Assembly: GCA_964652125.1 (NCBI GenBank)
Contig: CAZZAE010000013.1
Coordinates: 1-22,425, forward strand
Reading direction: 5' to 3'
DNA: 22,425 bases
DNA from: CAZFNQ01 sp964652125
GTDB lineage: Bacteria > Patescibacteriota > Saccharimonadia > Saccharimonadales > JANWIN01
Shown: one piece after another, positions 1 to 7,238 of the stretch
Numbering within the stretch: position 1 is the first letter of the stretch
Layout: every line of letters begins with the position of its first letter
The notes under the pieces: model-generated
Told to the model about the DNA's origin: nothing
Database searches by the model: none
The model's input: only the letters and a program-made list of their open reading frames with translations
Made by a program: the position numbers and the translations under genes

Positions 1-68
1 GTTTGTTTTCGTAGCCAGCATACGCCACAAAGCATAAGGATTGCAATATTGACAATAAGTATAATATA

Positions 69-1142
69 TTACATAGATAAATTAGGCATAATGTCTAGTT
101 TATAGGGGTCAGCCAGGGGTTGATCAAGCTTTGCCTTAAAACAGCCTAAGCTAGCAATCATAGCACCATTATCTGTGCAAAGTCGGGTGTCGGTGTAGGC
201 AATCGGCAAGGGTAGGCGGTCAGTAAGTTGCCGTCTTAGCTCAAAACTAGCGGCTACACCACCTGCAATTACAACTGAAGCAGGATGAAATTCATCATAT
301 GCCTGTAATGTCTTGTCGACTACCGTTTCAATTGCAACATACTGAAAACTAGATGAAATATCGGCCTTCTGAGCCTCATTTAGTAGCTCTGCAAGCTTGA
401 AAGAGGGAAAGTCGTAACTTTTACCGCATAATTGTTGAGCCAGCCTCAAAACGGCTGTTTTTGGGCCGGAAAAACTAAAATCGTACTTGCCAGGTGTTTT
501 TGCTTTCGGTAGCTGGTATTTATGCGGATCGCCTTGTAGAGCTTTTTGGCCGATTGATGGGCCGCCGGGGTAGGGCAATCCTAATACTTTGGCTACTTTG
601 TCAAAAGCTTCTCCTATGGCATCGTCATGAGTTTGCCCCAATAAGGTGTAATTAAAGTGATCTTGAAAGAGAACCAATTGACTATGTCCACCGCTGACAA
701 TAAGTGCCAGCATCGGAAACTTTGGCTGTTGTTTTGGTAGAGAATAGCCGGGCAGGGAAGTCTTAGTTAAAAAATTCGCATATACATGCCCCTCAACATG
801 ATTTACGCCGTAGAGTGGTTTATCTTTAATAATCGCTAATGTGCGAGCTGTTAAAACTCCAACTAGAAGGCTTCCACCCAATCCGGCACCATAAGTTACG
901 GCAATTCCGTCTATATCCCCCCAATCTAGCTTGGCTTGGTCAAGTGATGACTGTGTAACTGGGATAATAGATTCAATTTGGCTTCGTGCGGCAATTTCTG
1001 GCACCACTCCACCGAACTTTATGTGCAAATCCATAGAGGAAGCTACTATATTACTAAGTAGAGTACATTGCAGTTGGCTGTCGATTTCAACAACAGCTGC
1101 TGCCGTTTCATCACAACTTGTTTCTATCCCTAAAATTCTCAC
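69..1142 (-). CDS. tsaD: tRNA N6-adenosine threonylcarbamoyltransferase TsaD
   Basis: TsaD transfers the threonylcarbamoyl group from TC-AMP to A37 of ANN-decoding tRNAs, making t6A, in a cytoplasmic complex with TsaB and TsaE. The 357-residue protein has the family N-terminus GIETSCDET (residues 5-13), the metal-binding HVEGH with H115 and H119, the GGHSQL motif, and the C-terminal CTDNGAM segment that supplies an Asp metal ligand. Its length is normal for the family. The start is a GTG at 1142-1140 with no Shine-Dalgarno. A TATACT -10 on this strand (1156-1151) ends 8 nt before it, so the mRNA is probably leaderless. It diverges from the Mur ligase gene with 23 nt between the two start codons. 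Identification is firm. Confidence 0.97.
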   Translation of the reverse strand: MRILGIETSCDETAAAVVEIDSQLQCTLLSNIVASSMDLHIKFGGVVPEIAARSQIESIIPVTQSSLDQAKLDWGDIDGIAVTYGAGLGGSLLVGVLTARTLAIIKDKPLYGVNHVEGHVYANFLTKTSLPGYSLPKQQPKFPMLALIVSGGHSQLVLFQDHFNYTLLGQTHDDAIGEAFDKVAKVLGLPYPGGPSIGQKALQGDPHKYQLPKAKTPGKYDFSFSGPKTAVLRLAQQLCGKSYDFPSFKLAELLNEAQKADISSSFQYVAIETVVDKTLQAYDEFHPASVVIAGGVAASFELRRQLTDRLPLPIAYTDTRLCTDNGAMIASLGCFKAKLDQPLADPYKLDIMPNLSM

Positions 1143-1150
1143 GCGGTTCT

Positions 1151-1158
1151 AGTATACT
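1151..1158. promoter_or_regulatory. Shared palindromic -10 of tsaD and the Mur ligase gene
   Basis: AGTATACT reads the same on both strands. Its plus-strand TATACT (1153-1158) ends 7 nt before ATG 1166, and its minus-strand TATACT (1156-1151) ends 8 nt before GTG 1142. The 23-nt gap holds nothing else, so both genes appear to use the same eight bases as -10 for opposite, leaderless transcripts. Confidence 0.65.
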
Positions 1159-1165
1159 TGAGACA

Positions 1166-2473
1166 ATGGGTTTTCGAACGAATGTTAAGAAGCTTATACC
1201 GAAAGGTATATTTCCGGCTATAGAGCCCTATGGTCATTTAACTGAAGCAGTACTACTAAATACTGTAAATGTTTTTCCAGCTCAAAACTTCAAAGTTATT
1301 GGAGTAACTGGAACTAATGGCAAAACCTCCACCTGTTTCATGATTCACCGTATGCTACACGAGGCCGGATATAAAGTAGGTCTCATGACAACGGTAGCTT
1401 ACGGGGCAGGAGACAACATAAAGCCACAAATTCATCACATGACCAATGTTACCGTACCGGAACTAATGAAGCGTCTCAAATGGATGAAGCGTCAGGGTGT
1501 AGAATGGTTGGTTCTAGAAACCACTAGTCACGGTCTGGCTCAGAATCGAATGTGGGGTGTGCCATATAGCCTGGCAGTAATGACAAACGTAACGCATGAA
1601 CATCTGGGCTATCATGGCACATTTGAACGCTATAGAGATGCTAAACGTAAAATGTTTAAGATGACTAATGCAAACAAAAAGGGACTACGGACTGGAATTA
1701 TTAATGCCGATGATCCAAGTGCAAAATTATTCGCTAGTGATATTAAAAACCCGGTGTTTTACGGGGTTAAAAGTGGAGATGTTAGAGCAACAAACATTAA
1801 TTCTTCGTCAAATAAAATCGAATACCAAGTAAAACTGACAAACGAAATTTATAATATTACATGTAATCTACCAGGTAGTTTTAACGTAGATAATTCATTA
1901 GCAGCACTTTGCGTAGGACGAACGCTAGGACTCACTAAACAGCAAATTGAAAAGGGAATAGCCGCACTAAAAAGTGTTGAAGGTCGCATGACCCGAATTG
2001 ACGAAGGCCAAAACTTTACTGTTATCGTTGACTACGCTCACACGCCAGATAGTTTCGAGAAGCTATTTAAAGATATGCGGTCCAACGTCAAAGGCAAGTT
2101 AATAGTGCTATTTGGTTCGCTGGGTGGAGGAGATAAAACCAAGCGGGCATTGCAAGGTCAACTAGCCGGTAAATTCGCTGATGAGGTAATAGTATGCGAA
2201 GAAGACGACCGCCAAGAAAATGGCCAAGTTATTATGGAAGCTATAGCCAAAGCTGTTGAAGAAAACGGCAAAATCCGTGGCAAAGATTTATTTTTGGTCC
2301 ATGATCGTACTGAGGCCATTCTATTTGCAGTCAACCGTGCAAAGCTAGATGATACTGTACTTCTGCTCGGCAAGGGACATGAAAAAACCATTGAACATGC
2401 CGATGGTGAACACCCCTGGGATGAAATTGCTACTGCTCACAGCGCACTCAAAATTCGAAAAAATAAAAACTAA
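1166..2473 (+). CDS. MurE-like UDP-MurNAc-peptide ligase, short N-terminus
   Basis: This is a Mur-ligase-family ATP-dependent amide ligase, closest by eye to MurE, which adds the third amino acid to UDP-MurNAc-dipeptide in peptidoglycan synthesis. Visible are the P-loop GTNGKT (49-54), ETTSHGL (118-124), HLGYHGTFERYRDAK with the probable carbamylated Lys at K160, and VDYAHTPDS (288-296) opening the C-terminal domain. Only about 45 residues precede the P-loop, whereas typical MurE has about 100, so the UDP-MurNAc-binding domain is reduced or missing. The DNPR substrate motif of diaminopimelate-type MurE is replaced by EDDRQEN (346-352). The ATG at 1166 is chosen because TATACT (1153-1158) ends 7 nt upstream; a longer in-frame start at 1118 would lie inside tsaD. 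The stop overlaps the stop of the convergent gene. Family is sure; the exact step is inferred. Confidence 0.88.
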   Translation: MGFRTNVKKLIPKGIFPAIEPYGHLTEAVLLNTVNVFPAQNFKVIGVTGTNGKTSTCFMIHRMLHEAGYKVGLMTTVAYGAGDNIKPQIHHMTNVTVPELMKRLKWMKRQGVEWLVLETTSHGLAQNRMWGVPYSLAVMTNVTHEHLGYHGTFERYRDAKRKMFKMTNANKKGLRTGIINADDPSAKLFASDIKNPVFYGVKSGDVRATNINSSSNKIEYQVKLTNEIYNITCNLPGSFNVDNSLAALCVGRTLGLTKQQIEKGIAALKSVEGRMTRIDEGQNFTVIVDYAHTPDSFEKLFKDMRSNVKGKLIVLFGSLGGGDKTKRALQGQLAGKFADEVIVCEEDDRQENGQVIMEAIAKAVEENGKIRGKDLFLVHDRTEAILFAVNRAKLDDTVLLLGKGHEKTIEHADGEHPWDEIATAHSALKIRKNKN

Positions 2474-3264
2474 CTTCTTAGCTCAAGCGTCAAACATTTG
2501 ACACCACCACCGGACTTTTGAAATTCGCTTATAGGGGTTGGAAAAACTGTCATACCTTTTTGACGATATATTTCTTGTAGACCTGTAGCTTTGTCGCTTA
2601 GTACTATATTCTTGCCATCACTCATAGCATTTAGACCATATACCAATGCATCATCATCGCTTGCCTCAATCACATTTGGAACTGTTGAGTGAATTATTTT
2701 GAGTGATTCTGCTGTAAAAGCCTTTGGCCAAACCGTAACGGTTTGATCATCAACAATACTCAAACATGTATCAAGATGATAAAAGCGAGCATCGGCCAGC
2801 TGTAGACTTATAACTTTCTTACCGAAAAAATCTGCTAATTCGGTATGGGCTGGTTTATCAGTACGCCAGGGGTAACCAGCAAATATAACATCATTCCACA
2901 CCAAAGCATCACCCTCGCCCTCAAAGTCATATTTAGGCTGCAAGAATTCGCTGTAGCCATGGTCTTGAAGCCACTTTTTAAAAAGTTCAGTTTCCGGTTG
3001 TCGATCCGGTGCCCGAAAAGTAGGCAGAGCAACTTTATGATCTATGACTAAAGCTCCATTGGCAGTAAAGACCATATCGGGCAAACCTGATACTGGCTCA
3101 ATATGCTCGACTTTCCAGTTCAATTGACCGTAAATTCCATTAAGTTGAAGCCATTGTTGGCGAGCTACCGCTGGCTGGACTTGATTATCTGTATGCATCC
3201 AAGGATTGATCTCGTATTCGATATCAAAGTACAGAGGGGAACACATCAATATGGCTTTTGACAT
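2470..3264 (-). CDS. Amidinotransferase-fold hydrolase (DDAH / arginine deiminase superfamily)
   Basis: The 264-residue protein belongs to the guanidine-modifying superfamily that includes dimethylarginine dimethylaminohydrolase, arginine deiminase and agmatine deiminase. The catalytic set is intact: D63 in PDMVFTAN, E115 and D119 in FEGEGDAL, H163 in FYHLDTC, the YGLNAM segment near 209-214, and the nucleophile C257 in GGGVKCLT. It probably hydrolyses a guanidino compound such as arginine, a methylarginine or a related amino acid; the substrate cannot be read from the sequence. The ATG at 3264 is preferred over one at 3270 because TACAAT (3277-3272) ends 7 nt before it and there is no Shine-Dalgarno. 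The TAG stop overlaps the TAA of the upstream convergent Mur ligase. Family confidence is high. Confidence 0.85.
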   Translation of the reverse strand: MSKAILMCSPLYFDIEYEINPWMHTDNQVQPAVARQQWLQLNGIYGQLNWKVEHIEPVSGLPDMVFTANGALVIDHKVALPTFRAPDRQPETELFKKWLQDHGYSEFLQPKYDFEGEGDALVWNDVIFAGYPWRTDKPAHTELADFFGKKVISLQLADARFYHLDTCLSIVDDQTVTVWPKAFTAESLKIIHSTVPNVIEASDDDALVYGLNAMSDGKNIVLSDKATGLQEIYRQKGMTVFPTPISEFQKSGGGVKCLTLELRS

Positions 3265-3271
3265 AAGCATT

Positions 3272-3277
3272 ATTGTA
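3272..3277 (-). promoter_or_regulatory. -10 box of the DDAH-like gene
   Basis: TACAAT on the minus strand ends 7 nt before ATG 3264. The other in-frame ATG (3270) lies inside that spacer. No Shine-Dalgarno is present, which supports a leaderless start at 3264. Confidence 0.55.
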
Positions 3278-3322
3278 ACCTAAGGACTAACAGTAAAACA
3301 TGTTGCGTAACTTCTTAAAATA

Positions 3323-3331
3323 TGCTATAGT
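3323..3331 (+). promoter_or_regulatory. Extended -10 promoter of the kinase-like cassette
   Basis: TGC-TATAGT, with TG at 3323-3324 and TATAGT at 3326-3331, ending 6 nt before GTG 3338. It drives the three-gene cassette 3338-5173. No Shine-Dalgarno precedes the GTG. Confidence 0.6.
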
Positions 3332-3337
3332 TGCATT

Positions 3338-3952
3338 GTGGCTGAAGCATTACATCCATCAAGCGAGCACCATTTAGACCACGTTAATAAAGTGGCCGGT
3401 AATCTTTATCATGATTTTTCACATGCCGATATGCAATTTAACATCGGCCGACTTGAAGGTTTTCCTCCCCGTGGCTTAGATATTTTAACTAGAGATGGTC
3501 GCCTCTACCTCTGTGAAGGCTCAGACATTCAAAGTGAATCATTAGTACGCAAAGAATTAGGTGCTTCTGCTGTTTTGAGGCTTGTTAAGTTGAATGATGA
3601 CGTATCAGTTTATAAAGTACCTGAGGGATCTCAAATGATAGCTAAGTTGTTTAGACAATCCCCCTATGAGGGTGAATACATGAATCGACAAGCTTTCCGT
3701 ACAGGCCAGTTTATAAATCGGCTTCGTAAACTCGACAGTGGTTTATTCGGCTTAGCAGTACAGGATATTGCCCTTACAATCGGTATACCAGAGCGAGCTA
3801 ATCAAGATGATATTAACTTTACGGCAGTACCGCCCTTGAAAAAACCTGGGATTGCACAACCTGTAACAGATGAAATGTTGGCTGGCCAAACCGTATGGTT
3901 CCTAAAAGAAAAATATCAAGAACATTTCTTTAATGGTCTTAAGGGGGACTAA
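3338..3952 (+). CDS. Hypothetical protein, first gene of the kinase-like cassette
   Basis: I do not recognise this 204-residue soluble protein. It has no signal peptide or membrane segment. The middle (about residues 80-130) has the shape of a kinase-like N-lobe: a hydrophobic strand MIAKLFR with a central Lys, followed by a long helix beginning EYMNRQAFRTGQF. No HxD or DFG-like motif follows, so if it is kinase-related it is degenerate; this is inference. The start is GTG at 3338, preceded by an extended -10 (TG at 3323-3324, TATAGT at 3326-3331) that ends 6 nt upstream, with no Shine-Dalgarno, which suggests a leaderless message. Its TAA stop overlaps the ATG of the next gene by one base (TAATG), so the two are co-translated. 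Confidence 0.75.
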   Translation: MAEALHPSSEHHLDHVNKVAGNLYHDFSHADMQFNIGRLEGFPPRGLDILTRDGRLYLCEGSDIQSESLVRKELGASAVLRLVKLNDDVSVYKVPEGSQMIAKLFRQSPYEGEYMNRQAFRTGQFINRLRKLDSGLFGLAVQDIALTIGIPERANQDDINFTAVPPLKKPGIAQPVTDEMLAGQTVWFLKEKYQEHFFNGLKGD

Positions 3953-4986
3953 TGTCTCTTTTAGAAGCTGAACAAACTCCACAATCATTTGAACAACGAG
4001 TTGAAGCCAAACTTGAAGGTCTTTCAATGGATCGGCTAAGTGAAGGTGTAGAATTTAGCGGCTCTAATTTTGATATGGATATGCATCTTGAAGCATTGCT
4101 AAACGGAAAACCAATTATTTGTACACCACATAGTGCTGAGCTGCAACGCGTTAATCATCATGAAGTTTTCCCAGGCAAGACAATTGAACGAAGCAGATCG
4201 GCTCACGGTGTAAGTTTTGGACGACTGACTGGTTACCGACCAAGCAAAAAAAGAGAAGGCAGCTTAATGAGCGTAGCTTATAAACCATTTAGCAAGGCAG
4301 ACAAAGCAATTCAAGAACTTTACGGCTATCGCATCTTACAGGAGATTGGAGTTGAAACTTTTGATCCCATTTGCGTAATACCAACAACTGATCATAAAGG
4401 CTACGTAGTTATAACTCGAAAACGAAATGACATGCAAAGCCTAGATAGAGATGAATGGATAGTCGGTAGACAACCTCGTGACAATAGAGAAGTAGAAATT
4501 GCGCATCGTAATAATATTACGGTTAAGGAAATTGCCGGTACTTTAGCGCGATTGCATACCAATGGTGTTTTTCATCCCGATGGACAAATTAAGAATTTCT
4601 CAGTTAACGTTAAAGGTACTGTTGGTGTAATTGATACTGAAAATCTAACAGTTAGGTCTACTGATGATTTAGACAATTCAGCATTAGCTTGGCGAGACAT
4701 AGAAAAGTTAGTCAGATCTTTGATACTTGATAATAATCTTGAGACCAATTCAGCCGGAGAAGATAAAATATTTGGGGTCGGAATGCTGGCTAACATGAAC
4801 CTTCTGCAATTACGCAATGCCTGTTTGGAGCTTATTATTGAGCCTTATCTTGCGTCCCTAGAAGATGAAATTCGTAGTGATGGTGATAGTGACTATTTGA
4901 CTGGTTTAGCTTATGAAATTCAAGATGAGTTTGATAAAGACGCTAATTGGCCACTAAACTTAGTGGCGTCAACGGTGGCGGCATAA
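3952..4986 (+). CDS. Kinase-like (protein kinase / phosphotransferase fold) protein
   Basis: A 344-residue soluble protein with hallmarks of the protein-kinase-like fold. There is a strand with a Lys in SVAYKPF (K111, VAIK-like), a helix Glu in IQELYGYRIL (E122), a catalytic-loop motif HPDGQIKNFSV (H208, D210, K214, N215) and a DFG-equivalent IDTEN (D228). The loop resembles the HxDxxxKN of HipA and small-molecule phosphotransferases more than Ser/Thr kinases. About 100 residues precede the kinase core and are unassigned. All key residues are present, so it may be active, but the substrate is unknown. It starts at ATG 3952 with AAGGGGGA upstream, one base overlapping the previous stop, and is followed 4 nt later by a 60-codon gene. 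The fold is inferred from motifs only. Confidence 0.8.
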   Translation: MSLLEAEQTPQSFEQRVEAKLEGLSMDRLSEGVEFSGSNFDMDMHLEALLNGKPIICTPHSAELQRVNHHEVFPGKTIERSRSAHGVSFGRLTGYRPSKKREGSLMSVAYKPFSKADKAIQELYGYRILQEIGVETFDPICVIPTTDHKGYVVITRKRNDMQSLDRDEWIVGRQPRDNREVEIAHRNNITVKEIAGTLARLHTNGVFHPDGQIKNFSVNVKGTVGVIDTENLTVRSTDDLDNSALAWRDIEKLVRSLILDNNLETNSAGEDKIFGVGMLANMNLLQLRNACLELIIEPYLASLEDEIRSDGDSDYLTGLAYEIQDEFDKDANWPLNLVASTVAA

Positions 4987-4990
4987 GATA

Positions 4991-5173
4991 ATGAGCGAAA
5001 TTATCCAATTTCCAGCTAGACTAGAACATCCTAGTGAATTAACTGTAATTGATGATACAAAAAGTCTCGTGATTGCTGACGAAATAATTAAATATGGCGA
5101 ACCTTGGGCCCATGCTGATGCAAACACTGCAAAAGCGCTTATTAGGATTGCTAAACGTGTAAAGCAGGCTTGA
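4991..5173 (+). CDS. Small hypothetical protein, third gene of the kinase-like cassette
   Basis: A 60-residue protein beginning MSEIIQFPARLEH, with a mixed N-terminal half and a helical, basic C-terminus (AKALIRIAKRVKQA). I recognise no domain. It starts 4 nt after the stop of the kinase-like gene, so it is very likely the last gene of that operon. Its TGA stop (5171-5173) lies inside the TTGACA -35 box of the groES promoter (5170-5175). The tight packing and the matching reading direction support it as real despite its size. It could be an accessory or partner protein of the kinase-like protein, but nothing in the sequence shows that. Confidence 0.6.
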   Translation: MSEIIQFPARLEHPSELTVIDDTKSLVIADEIIKYGEPWAHADANTAKALIRIAKRVKQA

Positions 5174-5199
5174 CAGAGCTTTTGAAATTCAGGTAGTAT
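5170..5199 (+). promoter_or_regulatory. groESL promoter (-35 and -10)
   Basis: TTGACA at 5170-5175 and TAGTAT at 5194-5199 are separated by 18 nt, a normal vegetative sigma-factor layout. Predicted transcription start is near 5206, just before the CIRCE element, which would then lie in the 5' leader. The -35 box contains the stop codon of the preceding gene. Confidence 0.75.
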
Positions 5200-5210
5200 T
5201 AACCTGATAA

Positions 5211-5237
5211 TTAGCACTCTCACATGTAAAGTGCTAA
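5211..5237 (+). promoter_or_regulatory. CIRCE operator (HrcA binding site)
   Basis: TTAGCACTC (5211-5219), a 9-nt spacer, then AAGTGCTAA (5229-5237). This matches the CIRCE consensus TTAGCACTC-N9-GAGTGCTAA with a single mismatch in the first base of the right arm. CIRCE is the operator of the heat-shock repressor HrcA and normally controls groESL and dnaK operons. It sits just downstream of the predicted transcription start. hrcA itself is not in the window. Confidence 0.95.
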
Positions 5238-5273
5238 TGACATATGAAGACTAATCAAGGAGGTTTTACTATT

Positions 5274-5540
5274 ATGGCAGTACCTATCCAACCGCTGGCA
5301 GACTTTGTAGTAGCTCAGCAAGAAGAGGCCCAATCCAAGACAACTAGCGGCATTTATTTACCCGAAGGTGCTAAAGAGAAGCCAAAAATCGCCAAAGTTA
5401 TGGCTGTTGGTAAAGAAGTCAAAGATTTAAAGCCTGGCGACCGTATTGTATACGGTGGCTATAGTAATGAAGATATTAAAATCGATGGTAAAGAATATAT
5501 GTTAATAAAGCTAGAAAACATCTACGCAACGATTAAATAG
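5274..5540 (+). CDS. groES: Co-chaperonin GroES (Hsp10)
   Basis: GroES forms the heptameric lid of the GroEL folding chamber. The 88-residue protein has the family layout: N-terminal PIQPLADFVVAQ, the mobile loop around EEAQSKTTSGIYLPEGAKEKP, VMAVGKE, LKPGDRIVYGGYS and the C-terminal YMLIKLENIYATIK. The start is ATG 5274, which follows a strong Shine-Dalgarno AAGGAGG (5257-5263) and gives the standard GroES N-terminus. An in-frame ATG at 5244 would add 10 residues and place the Shine-Dalgarno inside the gene. It forms an operon with groEL, 9 nt downstream, under the CIRCE-bearing promoter. Heat-shock regulation by HrcA is inferred from the operator. Confidence 0.96.
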   Translation: MAVPIQPLADFVVAQQEEAQSKTTSGIYLPEGAKEKPKIAKVMAVGKEVKDLKPGDRIVYGGYSNEDIKIDGKEYMLIKLENIYATIK

Positions 5541-5549
5541 GAGAATTCG

Positions 5550-7199
5550 ATGTCTAAAAAAGTATTTTATGATGATGATGCCCGCCGCCGCGTATTAGCT
5601 GGCGCCGAGATTTTATACAATGCAGTTAAAACTACTCTAGGACCTAAAGGACGCAACGTAGTTATTAGTAAAAGCTTTGGTAGTCCAACTGTTACTCATG
5701 ATGGTGTTACCGTTGCTAAGGGTGTAGAAATTGCTGATGTTGATGATGAGACACTAGGATACAAAGTTGGAGCTGAGCTTATTAAACAAGCTGCCAGCAA
5801 AATGAATGATATGGCTGGTGATGGTACTACTACTGTGACTGTTTTGACTTATCACATTTTAAGTGAAGCCAATAAATTAATTGCTGCTGGCCACAATCCA
5901 ATGTTACTGCGCAAAGGCTTAGAGCAGGCCTCTCAAGACGTAATAACCAAGTTGGCTACAATGAGTGAAGATATTAAAAGCAATAAGCAACGAGTAGCTG
6001 AAGTTGCCACGATTAGTGCCGGTGACAGCGAAGTCGGTAACTTAATCGCTGATGTTATCGACAAAGTTGGTAAGGATGGTGTTGTAACTGTCGAAGAAGG
6101 TCAAAGCCTAACGCTTGAAAGTGAAGTTGTTGAAGGATTTACCATGGATCGTGGTTTTGTTAGCCCCTATATGGTAACTGATGCTAGCCGTATGGAAGCA
6201 GTCTACGATAAACCTGCAGTAGTTATTACTGACAAGAAAATTACTTCTATCCAAGAATTTCTACCATTACTTGAGAAACTGGCCCAAGCCGGCAAGAAAG
6301 ATTTGGTGTTAATTGCCGAGGATGTAGAAGGCGAAGCTCTAGCAACATTGGTACTTAATCGACTTAAGGGTGTATTTAATACTGTAGCTATTAAAGCACC
6401 AGCTTTTGGCGACCGTCGAAGTGATATTTTGCAAGACATTGCCGTCCTAACCGGTGGAACAGTCATTAGTGAAGACCGTGGTTTTACATTTGATAATGCT
6501 GAGCTAGACATGATTGGTAGTGCCCGTAAAATTATTGTCGATAAGGATAATTCCACCATTATTGAAGGTGGTGGTTCTGCAAATTCAGTTAAGCAACGCA
6601 TTGCTCAAATAAACGAACAAATTAAGCAAGCAACTAGTGAATATGACAAAGAAAATCTAGAAAAACGACGAGCCGCCCTACAAGGCAAAGTGGCAGTAAT
6701 TAAAGTTGGTGGTGCTACTGAAACTGAAATTGAAGAGAAGAAATTCCGGGTAGATGACGCCGTTCATGCTGTTAAGGCTGCACTTGACGAAGGTATTGTG
6801 CCAGGAGGTGGCGTAACCCTAGTCAATCTTTCAGCTTTTGTAACAACCGCAACGTCTGATGATGGGTCAGTAGCCGCTGGAAAAACTATTCTAAAAAGTG
6901 CTTTGGAGCAACCTTTTCGAATTTTAATGTCAAATGCAGGAATAAATCCTGATGCGTGGTTACCTAAAGTGATCGATGCTAAGATGGGTCAGGGAGTAAA
7001 TGTTAATGACCCAAGCAAACTGGTTGATCTTAAAAAGGCTGGTATCGTAGATCCCACTCGAGTGACAAAAGAAGCTATTCAAAATGCAGTATCAATAGCT
7101 GCCACTGCCAGCACTATGGGTGCGCTAGTTACTGATGTGCCGGAGAAGCAACCACCAATGGCAATGCCGGGTGGCGGTGGCATGGACATGGGAATGTAG
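5550..7199 (+). CDS. groEL: Chaperonin GroEL (Hsp60)
   Basis: GroEL is the tetradecameric ATP-dependent folding chamber of the cytoplasm. The 549-residue protein is full length: N-terminal SKKVFYDDDARRRVLAGAE, KTTLGPKGRNV (27-37), VTHDGVTVAK (48-57), the ATPase motif GDGTTT (90-95), apical domain in the middle, then EGIVPGGGV, NAGINPDAW and the Gly/Met-rich tail ending GGGGMDMGM. No key segment is missing. A Shine-Dalgarno AGGAG directly after the groES stop precedes ATG 5550. It is the second gene of the CIRCE-controlled operon. I see no T-run terminator after it; a weak hairpin at 7211-7235 lies before the next gene. Confidence 0.98.
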   Translation: MSKKVFYDDDARRRVLAGAEILYNAVKTTLGPKGRNVVISKSFGSPTVTHDGVTVAKGVEIADVDDETLGYKVGAELIKQAASKMNDMAGDGTTTVTVLTYHILSEANKLIAAGHNPMLLRKGLEQASQDVITKLATMSEDIKSNKQRVAEVATISAGDSEVGNLIADVIDKVGKDGVVTVEEGQSLTLESEVVEGFTMDRGFVSPYMVTDASRMEAVYDKPAVVITDKKITSIQEFLPLLEKLAQAGKKDLVLIAEDVEGEALATLVLNRLKGVFNTVAIKAPAFGDRRSDILQDIAVLTGGTVISEDRGFTFDNAELDMIGSARKIIVDKDNSTIIEGGGSANSVKQRIAQINEQIKQATSEYDKENLEKRRAALQGKVAVIKVGGATETEIEEKKFRVDDAVHAVKAALDEGIVPGGGVTLVNLSAFVTTATSDDGSVAAGKTILKSALEQPFRILMSNAGINPDAWLPKVIDAKMGQGVNVNDPSKLVDLKKAGIVDPTRVTKEAIQNAVSIAATASTMGALVTDVPEKQPPMAMPGGGGMDMGM

Positions 7200-7210
7200 C
7201 AAGTGTTATA

Positions 7211-7235
7211 GTTTCTGTTAGAAAATAATAGAAAC
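7211..7235 (+). promoter_or_regulatory. Inverted repeat between groEL and the next gene
   Basis: GTTTCTGTTA (7211-7220) and TAATAGAAAC (7226-7235) form a 10-bp stem with one G-T wobble and a 5-nt GAAAA loop. It ends 3 nt before the ATG at 7239. No T-run follows, so it is not a standard terminator; it could mark the groEL mRNA end or affect initiation at 7239. Candidate -10 boxes for the next gene overlap it: TATAGT at 7207-7212, with TG at 7204-7205, and AATAAT at 7224-7229. Confidence 0.4.
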
Positions 7236-7238
7236 ATA

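Noticed and set aside
1..68. Possible start of another minus-strand gene or a promoter (TTGACA at 49-54, TATAAT at 60-65)
   Set aside because: The boxes are only 5 nt apart, so they are not a promoter. A minus-strand frame here opens a hydrophobic peptide, but no start has good spacing or a Shine-Dalgarno and the window ends too soon to judge.
1118..1165. Longer N-terminus of the Mur ligase from 1118
   Set aside because: It would overlap tsaD and include the -10 box; the added residues have no family resemblance, and ATG 1166 has the leaderless spacing.
2845..3051. Plus-strand reading frame opposite the DDAH-like gene
   Set aside because: It is a shadow of a gene with an intact catalytic set; its translation has no recognisable features or start signals.
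6203..6601. 132-codon minus-strand frame inside groEL
   Set aside because: It lies wholly opposite the conserved groEL apical domain and is explained by codon bias of that gene.
7211..7235. Intrinsic terminator of groESL
   Set aside because: There is a stem but no T-run after it, and the stem is AT-rich and weak.
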